41,277 nt of DNA from Nitrospiraceae bacterium UBA2166 (GTDB taxonomy: Bacteria > Nitrospirota > Nitrospiria > Nitrospirales > UBA2166): the NCBI GenBank assembly GCA_002328825.1, contig DCWI01000026.1, forward strand, positions 1 through 41,277. The letters run 5' to 3'. A program made the position numbers and the translations under genes. Positions 17,810-26,625 of the stretch are shown here, one piece after another; position 1 is the first letter of the stretch; each line of letters begins with the position of its first letter. Below the pieces are notes generated by a model. The model saw only the letters and a program-made list of their open reading frames with translations. It was not told the origin of the DNA and searched no databases.

Positions 17810-18817
17810 TTATACATGGGCATGCAAATAAGTATCTACTCCCTGCGCATTATAGACACCTAAATCAAATTTGTATTTGCTCACCAGGCCAGCGATAAAA
17901 AATGGGATTTCATGAAAATCTGCAACAGAATGATACACAGAAATTGCAAGCTTTGGATGAAATTTACGTATTGTTTTTTGAGCGCCTAAAAGAACATCTA
18001 ATTCAGCGCCTTCCACGTCTAGCTTTATGAGATCCACTCGTTCAACTCTATATTTTGAAACAAAGTCATCAATTGCAATTGAGTCTTCTAAATTTTCTCC
18101 ACGAGAAACTATTCTACTGCGAGGCCCATCATAAAGAAAGCTCATTTTCCCTGTTTTTCCAGATAAGATAAATGGGTGAATTTCTATCTGATTGCTAAAT
18201 ATCTTTCCTCGATGATTGGGATCAAATGAGTAAACTTTCCCCGTATTACCAGACAAAGAAATGTATTTCTCATTTTCATTCCCAAATGCTCCCCCTCCAT
18301 TAAGAACTACATCCCCCGGACCAATCATTATTCGATCGTAAAATTTACACCAATCATCAATAATGTTTTGTTCTCCAATAGCCTTTACATTTCTCTCTTC
18401 GATACAGTCAATGTAAATTTTAAGTTTTCCATCGTTTGCTATTTGAAAAAGACTAATAAACTCATCGCCAAACCGCTGTCCTGTTATGTTCAGCTTACAG
18501 TCTCTGTCGTATACATTGAAATCATGATAATTATTGAACATCAAGTTTTGATTTTTAAAATCAGAGTAGATGCTGTTCCAGAACCTAGAAGCAACACAAA
18601 CTACAATTTTCCTGGTTTCAGATTTTACCTCACTTGGGTGGATAATTTTGAGACCGTTGAAAAACCCTTTTTTATGCTTGTCAATAAAATTAAGAACTTT
18701 TACATCACTTCGATGCCTTTTCGTTTGATCAAAAAAAATCTGCCCAAACGAACCAGCGCCATATATGTATAAATGTTCATTTTTCCCGATTTGCTTCAGA
18801 TCATTTAAATAACGCAT
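17810..18817 (-). CDS. FkbM-type SAM methyltransferase with N-terminal Rossmann-like domain
   Basis: A 335-residue protein in two parts. Residues 15-70 look like a nucleotide-binding half-domain (YIYGAGSFGQIFFDQ, then FIDKHKKGFFNGLKI) of the kind joined to sugar-modifying enzymes. Residues 165-310 form an FkbM-family methyltransferase, with the family signature VDLIKLDVEGAELDVLLGA and a SAM region around LNGGGAFGNENEKY and VYSFDPN; the glycine motif is unusual. FkbM enzymes O-methylate sugars or secondary metabolites. AAAGGA lies just before the ATG. It follows the 2OG oxygenase gene by 17 bases. The DNA is clearly AT-richer than that of the flanking genes, which suggests acquisition. Substrate unknown. 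Confidence 0.82.
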   Translation of the reverse strand: MRYLNDLKQIGKNEHLYIYGAGSFGQIFFDQTKRHRSDVKVLNFIDKHKKGFFNGLKIIHPSEVKSETRKIVVCVASRFWNSIYSDFKNQNLMFNNYHDFNVYDRDCKLNITGQRFGDEFISLFQIANDGKLKIYIDCIEERNVKAIGEQNIIDDWCKFYDRIMIGPGDVVLNGGGAFGNENEKYISLSGNTGKVYSFDPNHRGKIFSNQIEIHPFILSGKTGKMSFLYDGPRSRIVSRGENLEDSIAIDDFVSKYRVERVDLIKLDVEGAELDVLLGAQKTIRKFHPKLAISVYHSVADFHEIPFFIAGLVSKYKFDLGVYNAQGVDTYLHAHV

Positions 18818-18834
18818 TGTCCTTTAGAGCAGCC

Positions 18835-19716
18835 CTAAAGCATCTCCTTGAAATGGGAGAATCTAACTCTCGAATAATGTATTTGCTCCCTCGTTGAAAG
18901 TCCTCTGCACACAGCTTTCATTCTATCAAAAAAAGATATATCCCCAACGGTACTCCTAGGAGAAAATGGAAACCCTTCAAAAAATAACGTTTTCTTCATA
19001 TAGTTTGGTGGGATAGTAGGTATGTATATTGACAATCTCCCTACCTGGTTTTCTCTATGTCTAACGGGTAACACCTCGTGATATACCTGGGATTGGTCTA
19101 AAAAAACTAAATCTCCATATTCATAATAGTCATCTAAAAAACAATCCCTGTTGTCATCTTCATAGTAAACCTTAATGCCTCCTTCATCATAGTCCTTACT
19201 TTTCTCTGACAATATTAAAAAACAAGCCAACTCGCCATAGTAATCTATATGTTTAAAGTGAGATTCATTGTTTCTATACCAATAGACCGCCTGCCATGAA
19301 TGAAAAACCTGCAGGTCAACTACTTTCATAAAATCCTTAGGATCAAGATTCTTTAGCATGCAATAATATTGATAATAATCGTGATATTGATAAATCTTGT
19401 TCTTAATAAACATACACGATCTAAGAAGACTGACTACAAATTTCGGGTATATATATGGCGAGTTTAAATAATAAAATATTCTTGAGTTTCCCTCTCTCGA
19501 AGTTTTAATAAAAATGTCTTTATTCTGAGATTCCGTATAAAAGTCTCGAATTTTAATGGCAGTTTCTTTACTTAAAAAATTTTTTATAATGACAAAAGAC
19601 TTGTTAGCATGAAACAATTCCTGCGAAGCTAGCCTTCTAAAATCTATGCCATTTAATCGATCCTCGTTAAATGAAAATTGTTGATTTTCAAAATCAAAAT
19701 TCAATAATTCCTTCAT
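18835..19716 (-). CDS. Fe(II)/2-oxoglutarate-dependent oxygenase
   Basis: A 293-residue protein with the facial triad of 2OG oxygenases: His156 and Asp158 (HFKHIDYYGELACFLIL) and distal His213 (SQVYHEVLPV), with Arg227 (VGRLSIYIP) placed to bind 2-oxoglutarate. The spacing and the DEGGIKVYYE segment resemble the prolyl-hydroxylase-like 2OG-FeII_Oxy group. GAGAGG is eight bases before the ATG. It is very rich in Tyr, Phe, Lys and Asn and in A+T (17 G+C in 60 at 19381-19440). The FkbM gene follows after 17 bases, so the two are co-transcribed, and a 41-codon ORF ends 27 bases upstream. Whether it hydroxylates a sugar, lipid or peptide cannot be told. Confidence 0.8.
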   Translation of the reverse strand: MKELLNFDFENQQFSFNEDRLNGIDFRRLASQELFHANKSFVIIKNFLSKETAIKIRDFYTESQNKDIFIKTSREGNSRIFYYLNSPYIYPKFVVSLLRSCMFIKNKIYQYHDYYQYYCMLKNLDPKDFMKVVDLQVFHSWQAVYWYRNNESHFKHIDYYGELACFLILSEKSKDYDEGGIKVYYEDDNRDCFLDDYYEYGDLVFLDQSQVYHEVLPVRHRENQVGRLSIYIPTIPPNYMKKTLFFEGFPFSPRSTVGDISFFDRMKAVCRGLSTREQIHYSRVRFSHFKEML

Positions 19717-19743
19717 GCATAGAACCTCTCAGGTGCTCCTTTG

Positions 19744-19869
19744 TTAGATTAATGCATTGCTATGCCATATTTGTACTTTTCCGCCCTTCTCCTCTATAAC
19801 CTTAACGATAAATTCAATTTCCTGTCTCTCTATACTCCAAATGTTTTTCAATATCTCTATAGGATGCAC
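19744..19869 (-). CDS. Possible small ORF upstream of the 2OG oxygenase (leader-like peptide or gene remnant)
   Basis: An open frame of 41 codons (GTG at 19869 to TAA at 19744) ends 27 bases before the oxygenase start on the same strand. The peptide is amphipathic and rich in Ile, Glu and Lys, and ends EEKGGKVQIWHSNALI: a Lys-Gly-Gly followed by a short polar/aromatic tail. That layout recalls leader-plus-core precursor peptides with a Gly-Gly cleavage site, but it could equally be the C-terminal remnant of a decayed gene. There is no in-frame ATG and no good ribosome site for the GTG, which lowers confidence. Confidence 0.28.
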   Translation of the reverse strand: MHPIEILKNIWSIERQEIEFIVKVIEEKGGKVQIWHSNALI

Positions 19870-19928
19870 ATCAATTAAGATGGCACCTTACTTAACACCT
19901 ATAGAACCCCCCTCTAGAAAGTTCTGAA

Positions 19929-20600
19929 CTATCTCCGCAACCAATGTCGCTGCCGTGCATAGGCTACGGCATCCATTCGTTTATGGACGGAGAGTTTTTC
20001 CAACAAATTGTGGACGTGGTTCTTCACCGTTTGAGTTTCAATATTCAGGCGTCCCGCTATTTCCTTATTGCTCAGATTTTCGGCAAGTAGCTCAATCACC
20101 TCGAACTCTCTAGCTGTTAATTGCGCGTTTTCCCTTGCATCTAGACATTTTTCCCTGGCAAAATCGCGTATTCGAGAAAACAAAAATGCCGCAAATCGAT
20201 CCGAACACCATGAATTCCCATTTGCAACTGCGGTAACTATATGCACTAGGTCATCGACAGAGGCATCCGTTGAGATGTAGCCTGCAGCGCCAGATTCAAG
20301 GCATGGGACAATGTCATTTTCATGATCCCTCACCCCAAACCAGACAACTTTGACGGGACATGAGCCTGCAGAAAGAGTTGACAGTGGAGGAAGACCATCA
20401 CGGCTAAACAGTTTGTAATCTAGAAGAGCTACATCGACCAATCCCTTTTCTTTCAATGAAATGATCTTCTCCCAACAATCCGATACCCCAGAAAGTGTTA
20501 TCTGAAGTTCATCTCTCTTACGCTCAGACAATAACTTCACTAGCCCATCACAAAACAGGCGGTCTTCCGAAAATATAAACACGCGAATGTTATGCATCAT
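19929..20600 (-). CDS. NarL/LuxR-family response regulator with atypical receiver
   Basis: A 223-residue two-domain transcription factor: receiver (about 1-125) and C-terminal LuxR helix-turn-helix (about 158-217; LTAREFEVIELLAENLSNKE, then GRLNIETQTVKNHVHNLLEKL). The acidic pair Glu12-Asp13 and phospho-acceptor Asp61 (VALLDYKL) are present. However, the conserved Thr after beta-4 is Gly89 (VVWFGVRD) and the conserved Lys after beta-5 is Thr111 (GYISTDA), so phosphorylation-driven switching may be altered or lost. AAGGA precedes tandem ATG codons. No histidine kinase is nearby. It lies between the amidase and the oxygenase/FkbM genes on the same strand and could regulate them; the target is not shown by the sequence. 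Confidence 0.9.
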   Translation of the reverse strand: MMHNIRVFIFSEDRLFCDGLVKLLSERKRDELQITLSGVSDCWEKIISLKEKGLVDVALLDYKLFSRDGLPPLSTLSAGSCPVKVVWFGVRDHENDIVPCLESGAAGYISTDASVDDLVHIVTAVANGNSWCSDRFAAFLFSRIRDFAREKCLDARENAQLTAREFEVIELLAENLSNKEIAGRLNIETQTVKNHVHNLLEKLSVHKRMDAVAYARQRHWLRR

Positions 20601-20760
20601 ATCTAATCCTTCACGTCACAAGAAAGACACCTAGCCATCATGAAAATGGGTACAATCCGCGTCATACAAAACCAAAGGCTCAGAAAAAACACATCAAAAT
20701 CACGAGAAAATGGCAACGTACCGAGAGCATATCCACTGCCTATATTTTTCATCTGTCCTA

Positions 20761-21558
20761 TCAAGATATGGACAGAAGTTCTTTATAGTTCTTCGGCTGT
20801 CGATCTCCAAATAAGTGGTTTCGCGAAGTTACAGTTTTATCTCTTGCTCGTTCCAGATCTATGGACACTACATCCACATGGGTTTTTGTAGCAGGTGCAC
20901 GTGAAAGGATTTCTCCGTTCACATCAACAATCAACGAACTCCCCGTAAACGTTAAGGAACCTTCAGTACCAATACGATTTGCCGTCACGATAAACACACG
21001 GTTGGCAATCGAATGAAATGGTATACCTTGCTGAGCCAGCCCCGGAAGAATCAGGTTTGATGGATGACAAATGATATCAACACCCTTCAACGCAAGAATT
21101 TTCCACACTTCTGCAAAGAACCAGTCGTAACACACAAGAAGCCCCAAGGTCGCGTCCTGTCGTTGAAAAACAGGAAGACCCTTATCTCCTGGACAGAAAT
21201 AGTCCTTCTCGTTCATAAAAAGATGCATTTTTCGATAACGTCCCACGTATCCCTCTGGCCCTATCAGCACAGCTGAGTTATATAACGTGTTCCCGGAACG
21301 CTCATTGAACCCCGTCACAATATCCAAGCCATACTCGCGACATCTGGTGTTGAGGAAAGAGAGGAAGCGACTATTTTCAACACGCTCTGAACTATCAAAC
21401 GCCTCTTTCTTCGAACGAAAATTATACCCAGAGTTACAGAGTTCAGGAAGAACAACAAGGTCAGCTTCTCTACACAAAGGGAATAGAGCCTCAAGACGAA
21501 CAATCGTTTCCGTAAGATCACACAAAGCAGGAGAAAACTGGACATATGCCACATTCAT
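20761..21558 (-). CDS. Carbon-nitrogen hydrolase (nitrilase superfamily amidase)
   Basis: A 265-residue member of the nitrilase superfamily, complete. The catalytic triad is Glu39 (VLPELCNSGYNF), Lys110 (YRKMHLF) and Cys143 (LLVCYDWFF), with the second conserved Glu117 (NEKDYF). The enzyme would hydrolyse a small amide or N-carbamoyl compound with a cysteine thioester intermediate; N-carbamoylputrescine amidase, beta-ureidopropionase and omega-amidase are relatives. Given the arginine/proline catabolic genes farther on, a nitrogen-scavenging amidase is reasonable, but no specific substrate is supported. It is followed after 160 bases by the LuxR regulator on the same strand and faces away from putA. 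Confidence 0.87.
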   Translation of the reverse strand: MNVAYVQFSPALCDLTETIVRLEALFPLCREADLVVLPELCNSGYNFRSKKEAFDSSERVENSRFLSFLNTRCREYGLDIVTGFNERSGNTLYNSAVLIGPEGYVGRYRKMHLFMNEKDYFCPGDKGLPVFQRQDATLGLLVCYDWFFAEVWKILALKGVDIICHPSNLILPGLAQQGIPFHSIANRVFIVTANRIGTEGSLTFTGSSLIVDVNGEILSRAPATKTHVDVVSIDLERARDKTVTSRNHLFGDRQPKNYKELLSIS

Positions 21559-22093
21559 CTCTTGCTACCCCTGACTAATTTGATACTTAAAAATATTTTC
21601 CCATACATCTCAGTAATTTTCCCCATTATGCCTCCACCAAGATTGGCTCACCAAATCCAGTACTAGATGTACATTCCATATGGATCAAAGTTGAACCTTT
21701 CGATCTATTGCATATCTTGAGCTACCATTTTACGCTAACTTTACGCCGAGTGGGTGTTTTGGGTTCTTTTTCGATGTCTTCCTGATGGGCCCTGTCAAAA
21801 CGGTCTGTTGCCAAGGCTCAGGCGATAAACAAAAATTTCTCATACTCCTTGACGTAACGGGGAGAGAAGGAGTTCCAAGCTCTAGAAATCGTATACGCAC
21901 AGCGTCTCCAACCATAGCCAAGGGACGAGTTAGCAAACAATAGGGAGGTGTCAAAAATCGTTTGGCTGGCCACCTCAGATAAAAATAAAATTCCCTGTTC
22001 AATGGAGAGGTGGTCAGCTAATGCAAAAATGCTCTGACCCCCGCGTTAAAATATTCAACTCCCTACAATCCCAATATTATATGGGCAGGCTAA
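21559..22093. other. 535-base intergenic region upstream of putA
   Basis: It lies between the divergent amidase and putA genes and should hold both promoters. A 90-codon minus-strand frame (21730-22002) has only a TTG start and resembles no family I know, so I do not call it a gene. The main structure is a long dyad at 21964-22019, listed separately. No RNA gene recognised. Confidence 0.5.
21964..22019. promoter_or_regulatory. 13-bp inverted repeat upstream of putA
   Basis: Arms 21964-21976 (GGCTGGCCACCTC) and 22007-22019 (GAGGTGGTCAGCT) pair over all 13 positions with two G-U wobbles, around a 30-base A/T-rich loop. It sits 74 bases before the putA ATG. It could be an operator, an mRNA 5' structure or an extragenic palindrome; no T-run follows on either strand, so it is not a typical terminator. 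Confidence 0.5.
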
Positions 22094-25000
22094 ATGGGTG
22101 GAGAAAGAGTCACTGATATAACCAATGCACCCTACCAAGATTCACTCGAATCAAACATCTACGGACTTGGAAACGAGCTGTACCGTCTTTCCCAACATCA
22201 CCTCCCAATCATGTTCACTAAAAGCTGGGTCCACGACAAAGTTCTCAGTTACTGCCTTAGGAACGAATCATTCAAGCTCCGGCTATTTCAATTCATTGAT
22301 GTCCTACCAAGCCTCCATACTCCCGTTCAGCTTCTGAAAATATTACGTGAGTATTTTTCCGATGAGTCAATTGCAAAATCAATAAGAGTTGCTATCAATT
22401 TACTTCCCCACAGTCAGATCAGCGCGGAACTCGTAAGCAGGCTAGTCCTTCGACAAGCACAATCATTCGCACGCCAATTTATGGTGGCCGACACTATTTC
22501 AAAATCACTGAGGCCGCTAAATAAACTATGGGATCAAGGGAGAGCATTCTCGGTGGACCTTCTTGGGGAGGAAGCAGTCAGCGAGAGAGAGGCAGATCAG
22601 TATTGTCAACATTATATCGATGCATTAACCATTCTGGATCGCTCACTCCGTACATGGAAGCCACAACCCATAATCGAGAACGATCAGCACGGCATACTTC
22701 CTCGAACAAATATTTCGGTAAAGCTTTCCTCTCTGTACTCCCAATTAAATCCGATTAGCCCAGAGGGAAGTTTTTGCGGCGTGGCTCCTCGCCTGCGTGC
22801 GATTCTAAGAACGGCTCAGGCCATTTCTGCAGCTATCACTATTGACATGGAAACCCACCAACTGAAAGACCTTGTCCTCGATATCATTCAACAGATTTTT
22901 TCTGAAGATGAGTTCCTATCCTATCCATATGCTGGCGTTGCCATACAGGCCTATCTTAAAAATTCAGAACAGGACGTAAAAGACCTGATCTCCTGGACCT
23001 CACACCGAGGCCAACCATTTCATATTCGTCTCGTTAAAGGCGCATATTGGGATTATGAACAAATCATTGCAGCACAACGAGGGTGGCCAACACCAGTCTT
23101 CGAACAGAAGAGCGACACAGACGCTAATTTTGAAAAAATGACGAACCTTCTTCTTGATCACACCAACCTCCTCCGACCAGCCATTGGAAGCCACAATTTG
23201 AGGAGCATCGCTCATGCAGTGATATCGGCCCAACAACGTGGGATTTCAAAACATTCCTACGAAATTCAAATGCTGTACGGCATCGCCAACCCTTTAAAGG
23301 ACGCACTCCACCACATCAACGTACGCCTTCGTGAGTACACCCCAATAGGAGATCTTCTCCACGGAATGGCATACCTTATCCGACGTTTGCTTGAAAATAC
23401 CTCAAACGAATCCGTGCTTCCATCACAATTAGGCTCGCTTGAAAAGCTTGATAAGATTCTTCTTAACCCAACATCCATCAATAAGCAGCACAAACCCCAC
23501 TCTCCTCTCAACAGTCCAGAGATAACAGACTTTTACAATGAGCCTCTAACTGATTTTTCAAAACCTTACGCCCGCATGGCACTGCAGAATGCTTTAAATT
23601 CAGCAAAAGATGATCTCAAAAAATTAAACACTCTAAATCAAGAAAGGTATATGGTCTCATCAAAAAAAAGCTTAACTTCACATAACCCTGCCAATTCCTC
23701 TGAAGTCATCGGTCGTATATGCATGGTCACACAACACGATGTTGATACCTCAATAAATCGAGCCAAAACCTCTCAGAATAAATGGGCCATGACAAATCCT
23801 AAGGCACGGGCAGAGATCTTATTCCAATCGGCAGAAGAACTTCGCAAAAGACGTTTTGAATTCGCCGCATGGGAAATTCTCGAAGTTGGAAGATCGTGGA
23901 TGGAAGCCGATGCTGACGTTACTGAAGCCATTGATTTTCTTGAATTCTACGGACGAGAAATGTTCCGAATTGGCAATCTTTCTCGCCTCGGAAACTACCC
24001 TGGTGAATTGAACATCTACCAGTATCGGGCACGAGGCCTTGTCGCTGTTCTATCACCTTGGAACTTCCCTTTAGCCATTCCAACTGGAATGATCGCCTCC
24101 GCTCTCGTCACAGGTAACGGAGTACTGTTCAAACCATCAGAACGATCACTAATGTTGAGTGCAAAGCTTGCTGAAGTATTTTGGGCAAATGGCATTCCAG
24201 AGAACATTCTTCAGTTTCTTCCTGGTGGACCAGATATAGGCCAATACCTAGTCGAACATTCCAATATTCACGTCATCTCATTTACAGGATCAAAGCAAGT
24301 AGGGCTTCAGATCATTGAAACCGCAGCCAAACATCAACGTGCCCAGCGAAATGTGAAAAAGGTTGTAGCAGAAATGGGAGGTAAAAATGCCATAATCGTC
24401 GATGACACGGCTGACATGGACGAGGCCATTCGAGGAATAGTCAAATCTTCATTTGGCTTTCAAGGACAGAAATGTTCGGCCTGTTCTCGCCTTATTCTCC
24501 TATCAACAATCTACGAATCATTAGTCTCTCGTCTTGTCGAAGCAACGAAAAGTCTTTCGATTGGACCACCAGAGAATCCACGCCATCAGATTGGCCCTGT
24601 GATTGATCGCCGCGCGTTGGACACTATCACTGAATATATCGATCACGGAAAACAGGTTGCCGTTCAAGCGTTGCAGTGTAATGCATGGGAATCCGTACCA
24701 AACGACGGATGCTACGTGCCTCCTCAAATTTTTCTTAATGTCAGCCCAGGAAGTCGCTTAGCACAGGAAGAAATATTTGGGCCGGTTCTTTCTGTTCTGG
24801 TTGCTTCAAACTTCGAAGAAGCTCTCCAGATTGCTAACGATACCGAATATGGGCTGACCGCAGGATTATTTTCGCGAAGCCCACGAAACATCGCACGCGC
24901 AAAAGAGACCATTGAAGTTGGCAATCTTTACATTAATCGAGGAATTGTTGGCGCTTTGGTAGGCTGTCAGCCATTTGGAGGATTTCATCTTTCAGGCTGT

Positions 25001-25117
25001 GGCGCCAAAGCAGGTGGGCCCGACTACCTCAAACAATTTATGGTTGCCCAAGCAGTCACCGAGCAGACTCTCCGTAGAGGATTTGCTCCCCTTTCAAAAA
25101 AAATCTCCCAAGGATGA
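22094..25117 (+). CDS. putA: Bifunctional proline dehydrogenase / pyrroline-5-carboxylate dehydrogenase
   Basis: A 1007-residue PutA that oxidises proline to glutamate in two steps. The FAD-dependent proline dehydrogenase barrel occupies about residues 60-460; IRLVKGAYWD and the substrate/FAD motif REYTPIGDLLHGMAYL, ending RRLLENTSNES, are diagnostic. The NAD-dependent aldehyde dehydrogenase part (about 530-1000) has Glu760 (VAEMGGKNA) and Cys794 (FQGQKCSACSR), and SPWNFPLAIPTG. There is no ribbon-helix-helix DNA-binding domain and no long C-terminal extension, so this is the short, purely enzymatic PutA. Electrons from the first step go to the quinone pool at the membrane. Citrate synthase follows after 12 bases in the same orientation. 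Confidence 0.96.
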   Translation: MGGERVTDITNAPYQDSLESNIYGLGNELYRLSQHHLPIMFTKSWVHDKVLSYCLRNESFKLRLFQFIDVLPSLHTPVQLLKILREYFSDESIAKSIRVAINLLPHSQISAELVSRLVLRQAQSFARQFMVADTISKSLRPLNKLWDQGRAFSVDLLGEEAVSEREADQYCQHYIDALTILDRSLRTWKPQPIIENDQHGILPRTNISVKLSSLYSQLNPISPEGSFCGVAPRLRAILRTAQAISAAITIDMETHQLKDLVLDIIQQIFSEDEFLSYPYAGVAIQAYLKNSEQDVKDLISWTSHRGQPFHIRLVKGAYWDYEQIIAAQRGWPTPVFEQKSDTDANFEKMTNLLLDHTNLLRPAIGSHNLRSIAHAVISAQQRGISKHSYEIQMLYGIANPLKDALHHINVRLREYTPIGDLLHGMAYLIRRLLENTSNESVLPSQLGSLEKLDKILLNPTSINKQHKPHSPLNSPEITDFYNEPLTDFSKPYARMALQNALNSAKDDLKKLNTLNQERYMVSSKKSLTSHNPANSSEVIGRICMVTQHDVDTSINRAKTSQNKWAMTNPKARAEILFQSAEELRKRRFEFAAWEILEVGRSWMEADADVTEAIDFLEFYGREMFRIGNLSRLGNYPGELNIYQYRARGLVAVLSPWNFPLAIPTGMIASALVTGNGVLFKPSERSLMLSAKLAEVFWANGIPENILQFLPGGPDIGQYLVEHSNIHVISFTGSKQVGLQIIETAAKHQRAQRNVKKVVAEMGGKNAIIVDDTADMDEAIRGIVKSSFGFQGQKCSACSRLILLSTIYESLVSRLVEATKSLSIGPPENPRHQIGPVIDRRALDTITEYIDHGKQVAVQALQCNAWESVPNDGCYVPPQIFLNVSPGSRLAQEEIFGPVLSVLVASNFEEALQIANDTEYGLTAGLFSRSPRNIARAKETIEVGNLYINRGIVGALVGCQPFGGFHLSGCGAKAGGPDYLKQFMVAQAVTEQTLRRGFAPLSKKISQG

Positions 25118-25129
25118 TACACTTCCAAA

Positions 25130-26275
25130 ATGAGTGATTTCTTTCCAGGCCTTGCTGGAGTTCCCGCCGCTCGATCAAAAATAAGCTACATCAATGGCCA
25201 GCAAGGCATTCTCGAATATAGAGGAATCCCAATTGAACAGTTGGCCAAACACAGCACGTTTTCTGAAACTGCCTACCTCCTACTATACGACCGCCTGCCC
25301 AACCAGAAGGAACTTGACCTGTTTGAAACCAATCTCCGTCATCATCGGTACCTCAGACACCAGCTCATCGATCTGATCAAGTGCCTCCCCAACGATGGGC
25401 ACCCAATGGATGCACTGCAAGCAGCGGTAGCAGCCCTTGGGATGTTCTATCCTGCCCCCCCTGCCCAGAGTGAGGAAGAAAATTACTGGGCTGCTGTCAG
25501 ATTGATTGCCAAGATTCCGACCATCATCGCGGCCTTTGCAAGACTCCGGAGAGGAAATGACCCGATACAACCACAAGATGACTTAACTCACACCGAAAAT
25601 TTTCTCTACATGTGTTCAGGAAAAAGACAGAACACTGAGACATCAAGAGCATTGGATACCTGCCTCATTCTCCATGCAGAACACACCATGAATGCGTCAA
25701 CCTTCAGCGGACTCGTAACGGCTTCAACCCTCTCAGATCCGTATACCGTCATTTCATCGGCCATAGGAACACTTAAAGGAAAGCTTCATGGCGGTGCCAA
25801 TGAACAGGTCATCGGCATGCTCCATGCCATTGAGACCGCGAGTGACGTGACCACCTATATTAGTGAAAAACTTGAGGCTAAAGAACGCGTTATGGGATTC
25901 GGTCATCGAATTTACAAGGTGAAAGATCCTCGAGCTACATTTCTACAAAATATAGCACAGGACTTGTACAAACGATCTCCTGAATCTCATCTCTACGAGA
26001 TCGCAATCGAAGTCGAACGAGTAATGGACGAGATGGTTGGACACAAAGCCATCTCAGCTAATGTCGACTTTTACTCTGGGCTGATCTATCACCAAATGGG
26101 AATCGATCCTGAGCTCTACACACCGGTGTTTGCCATAGCAAGAGTTTCCGGATGGCTCGCTCACTGCTTCGAGCAATACAAAGACAACCGCCTGTTCCGG
26201 CCAACCCAGATCTACGAAGGGCAGCGGAATCGTCCCTATGTAAAAATTAGAGATCGGACAACGCGGGCATCATAA
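25130..26275 (+). CDS. Citrate synthase family protein
   Basis: A 381-residue citrate synthase of the short bacterial type, which condenses acetyl-CoA (or propionyl-CoA in 2-methylcitrate synthases) with oxaloacetate. Catalytic residues are in place: His220 (KLHGGANEQV), His259 (GFGHRIYKVKDPR) and Asp313 (NVDFYSG), with HAEHTMNAST upstream. The length and the opening PAARSKISYINGQQG fit the group that holds both citrate and methylcitrate synthases, and the two cannot be separated by eye. It is 12 bases downstream of putA and so probably made from the same transcript, which ties acetyl-CoA entry into the TCA cycle to proline use. A terminator follows at 26282-26320. Confidence 0.9.
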   Translation: MSDFFPGLAGVPAARSKISYINGQQGILEYRGIPIEQLAKHSTFSETAYLLLYDRLPNQKELDLFETNLRHHRYLRHQLIDLIKCLPNDGHPMDALQAAVAALGMFYPAPPAQSEEENYWAAVRLIAKIPTIIAAFARLRRGNDPIQPQDDLTHTENFLYMCSGKRQNTETSRALDTCLILHAEHTMNASTFSGLVTASTLSDPYTVISSAIGTLKGKLHGGANEQVIGMLHAIETASDVTTYISEKLEAKERVMGFGHRIYKVKDPRATFLQNIAQDLYKRSPESHLYEIAIEVERVMDEMVGHKAISANVDFYSGLIYHQMGIDPELYTPVFAIARVSGWLAHCFEQYKDNRLFRPTQIYEGQRNRPYVKIRDRTTRAS

Positions 26276-26625
26276 GCCCAATGATCAAACAGTCAGGGAC
26301 ACCTGTTGATCAAATTTTCTGCTGCCTCTAGTTCATATCCTATAATTCCAAAGGCTTAGAAAGCATTGAATCAGTGTTGAGCTTACCCTCAGTAGAAAGA
26401 AAAAATGATTTATATCCAAAAAGCCTGAGGCCAGATTGGGAGAGGAAGGAGTGCGGAACAGGGGAAGTTACCAAGTGCACATGTCTAAGATAAATTCTTT
26501 TGCCAAAACCACAAACAACTAGCTTGACCAAAGCAACGACAAGGCCTCACGGTTTATCGAAATTATTCAAAAGCATAAAGAGGAGAAGAAACATGAATCG
26601 AACAGTAATGCCAGTTAAGGTTCAC
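26276..26625. other. Intergenic region between citrate synthase and the CBS-domain gene
   Basis: About 350 bases between convergent genes. Apart from the terminator at its left end I see no structured RNA. A plus-strand ATG at 26593 has a good AGGAG ahead of it but its 49-codon frame runs into the antisense of the CBS gene and resembles nothing known; it is not called. Confidence 0.5.
26282..26320 (+). terminator. Intrinsic terminator of the putA-citrate synthase operon
   Basis: Arms 26282-26292 and 26303-26312 (TGATCAAACAG / CTGTTGATCA) form a ten-pair stem with one bulged A and a ten-base loop, followed directly by AATTTTCT. It begins seven bases after the citrate synthase stop. Confidence 0.55.

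Noticed and set aside
21730..22002. 90-codon minus-strand frame upstream of putA
   Set aside because: Starts only at TTG within the loop of the dyad, has no ribosome site and no recognisable motif; probably chance.
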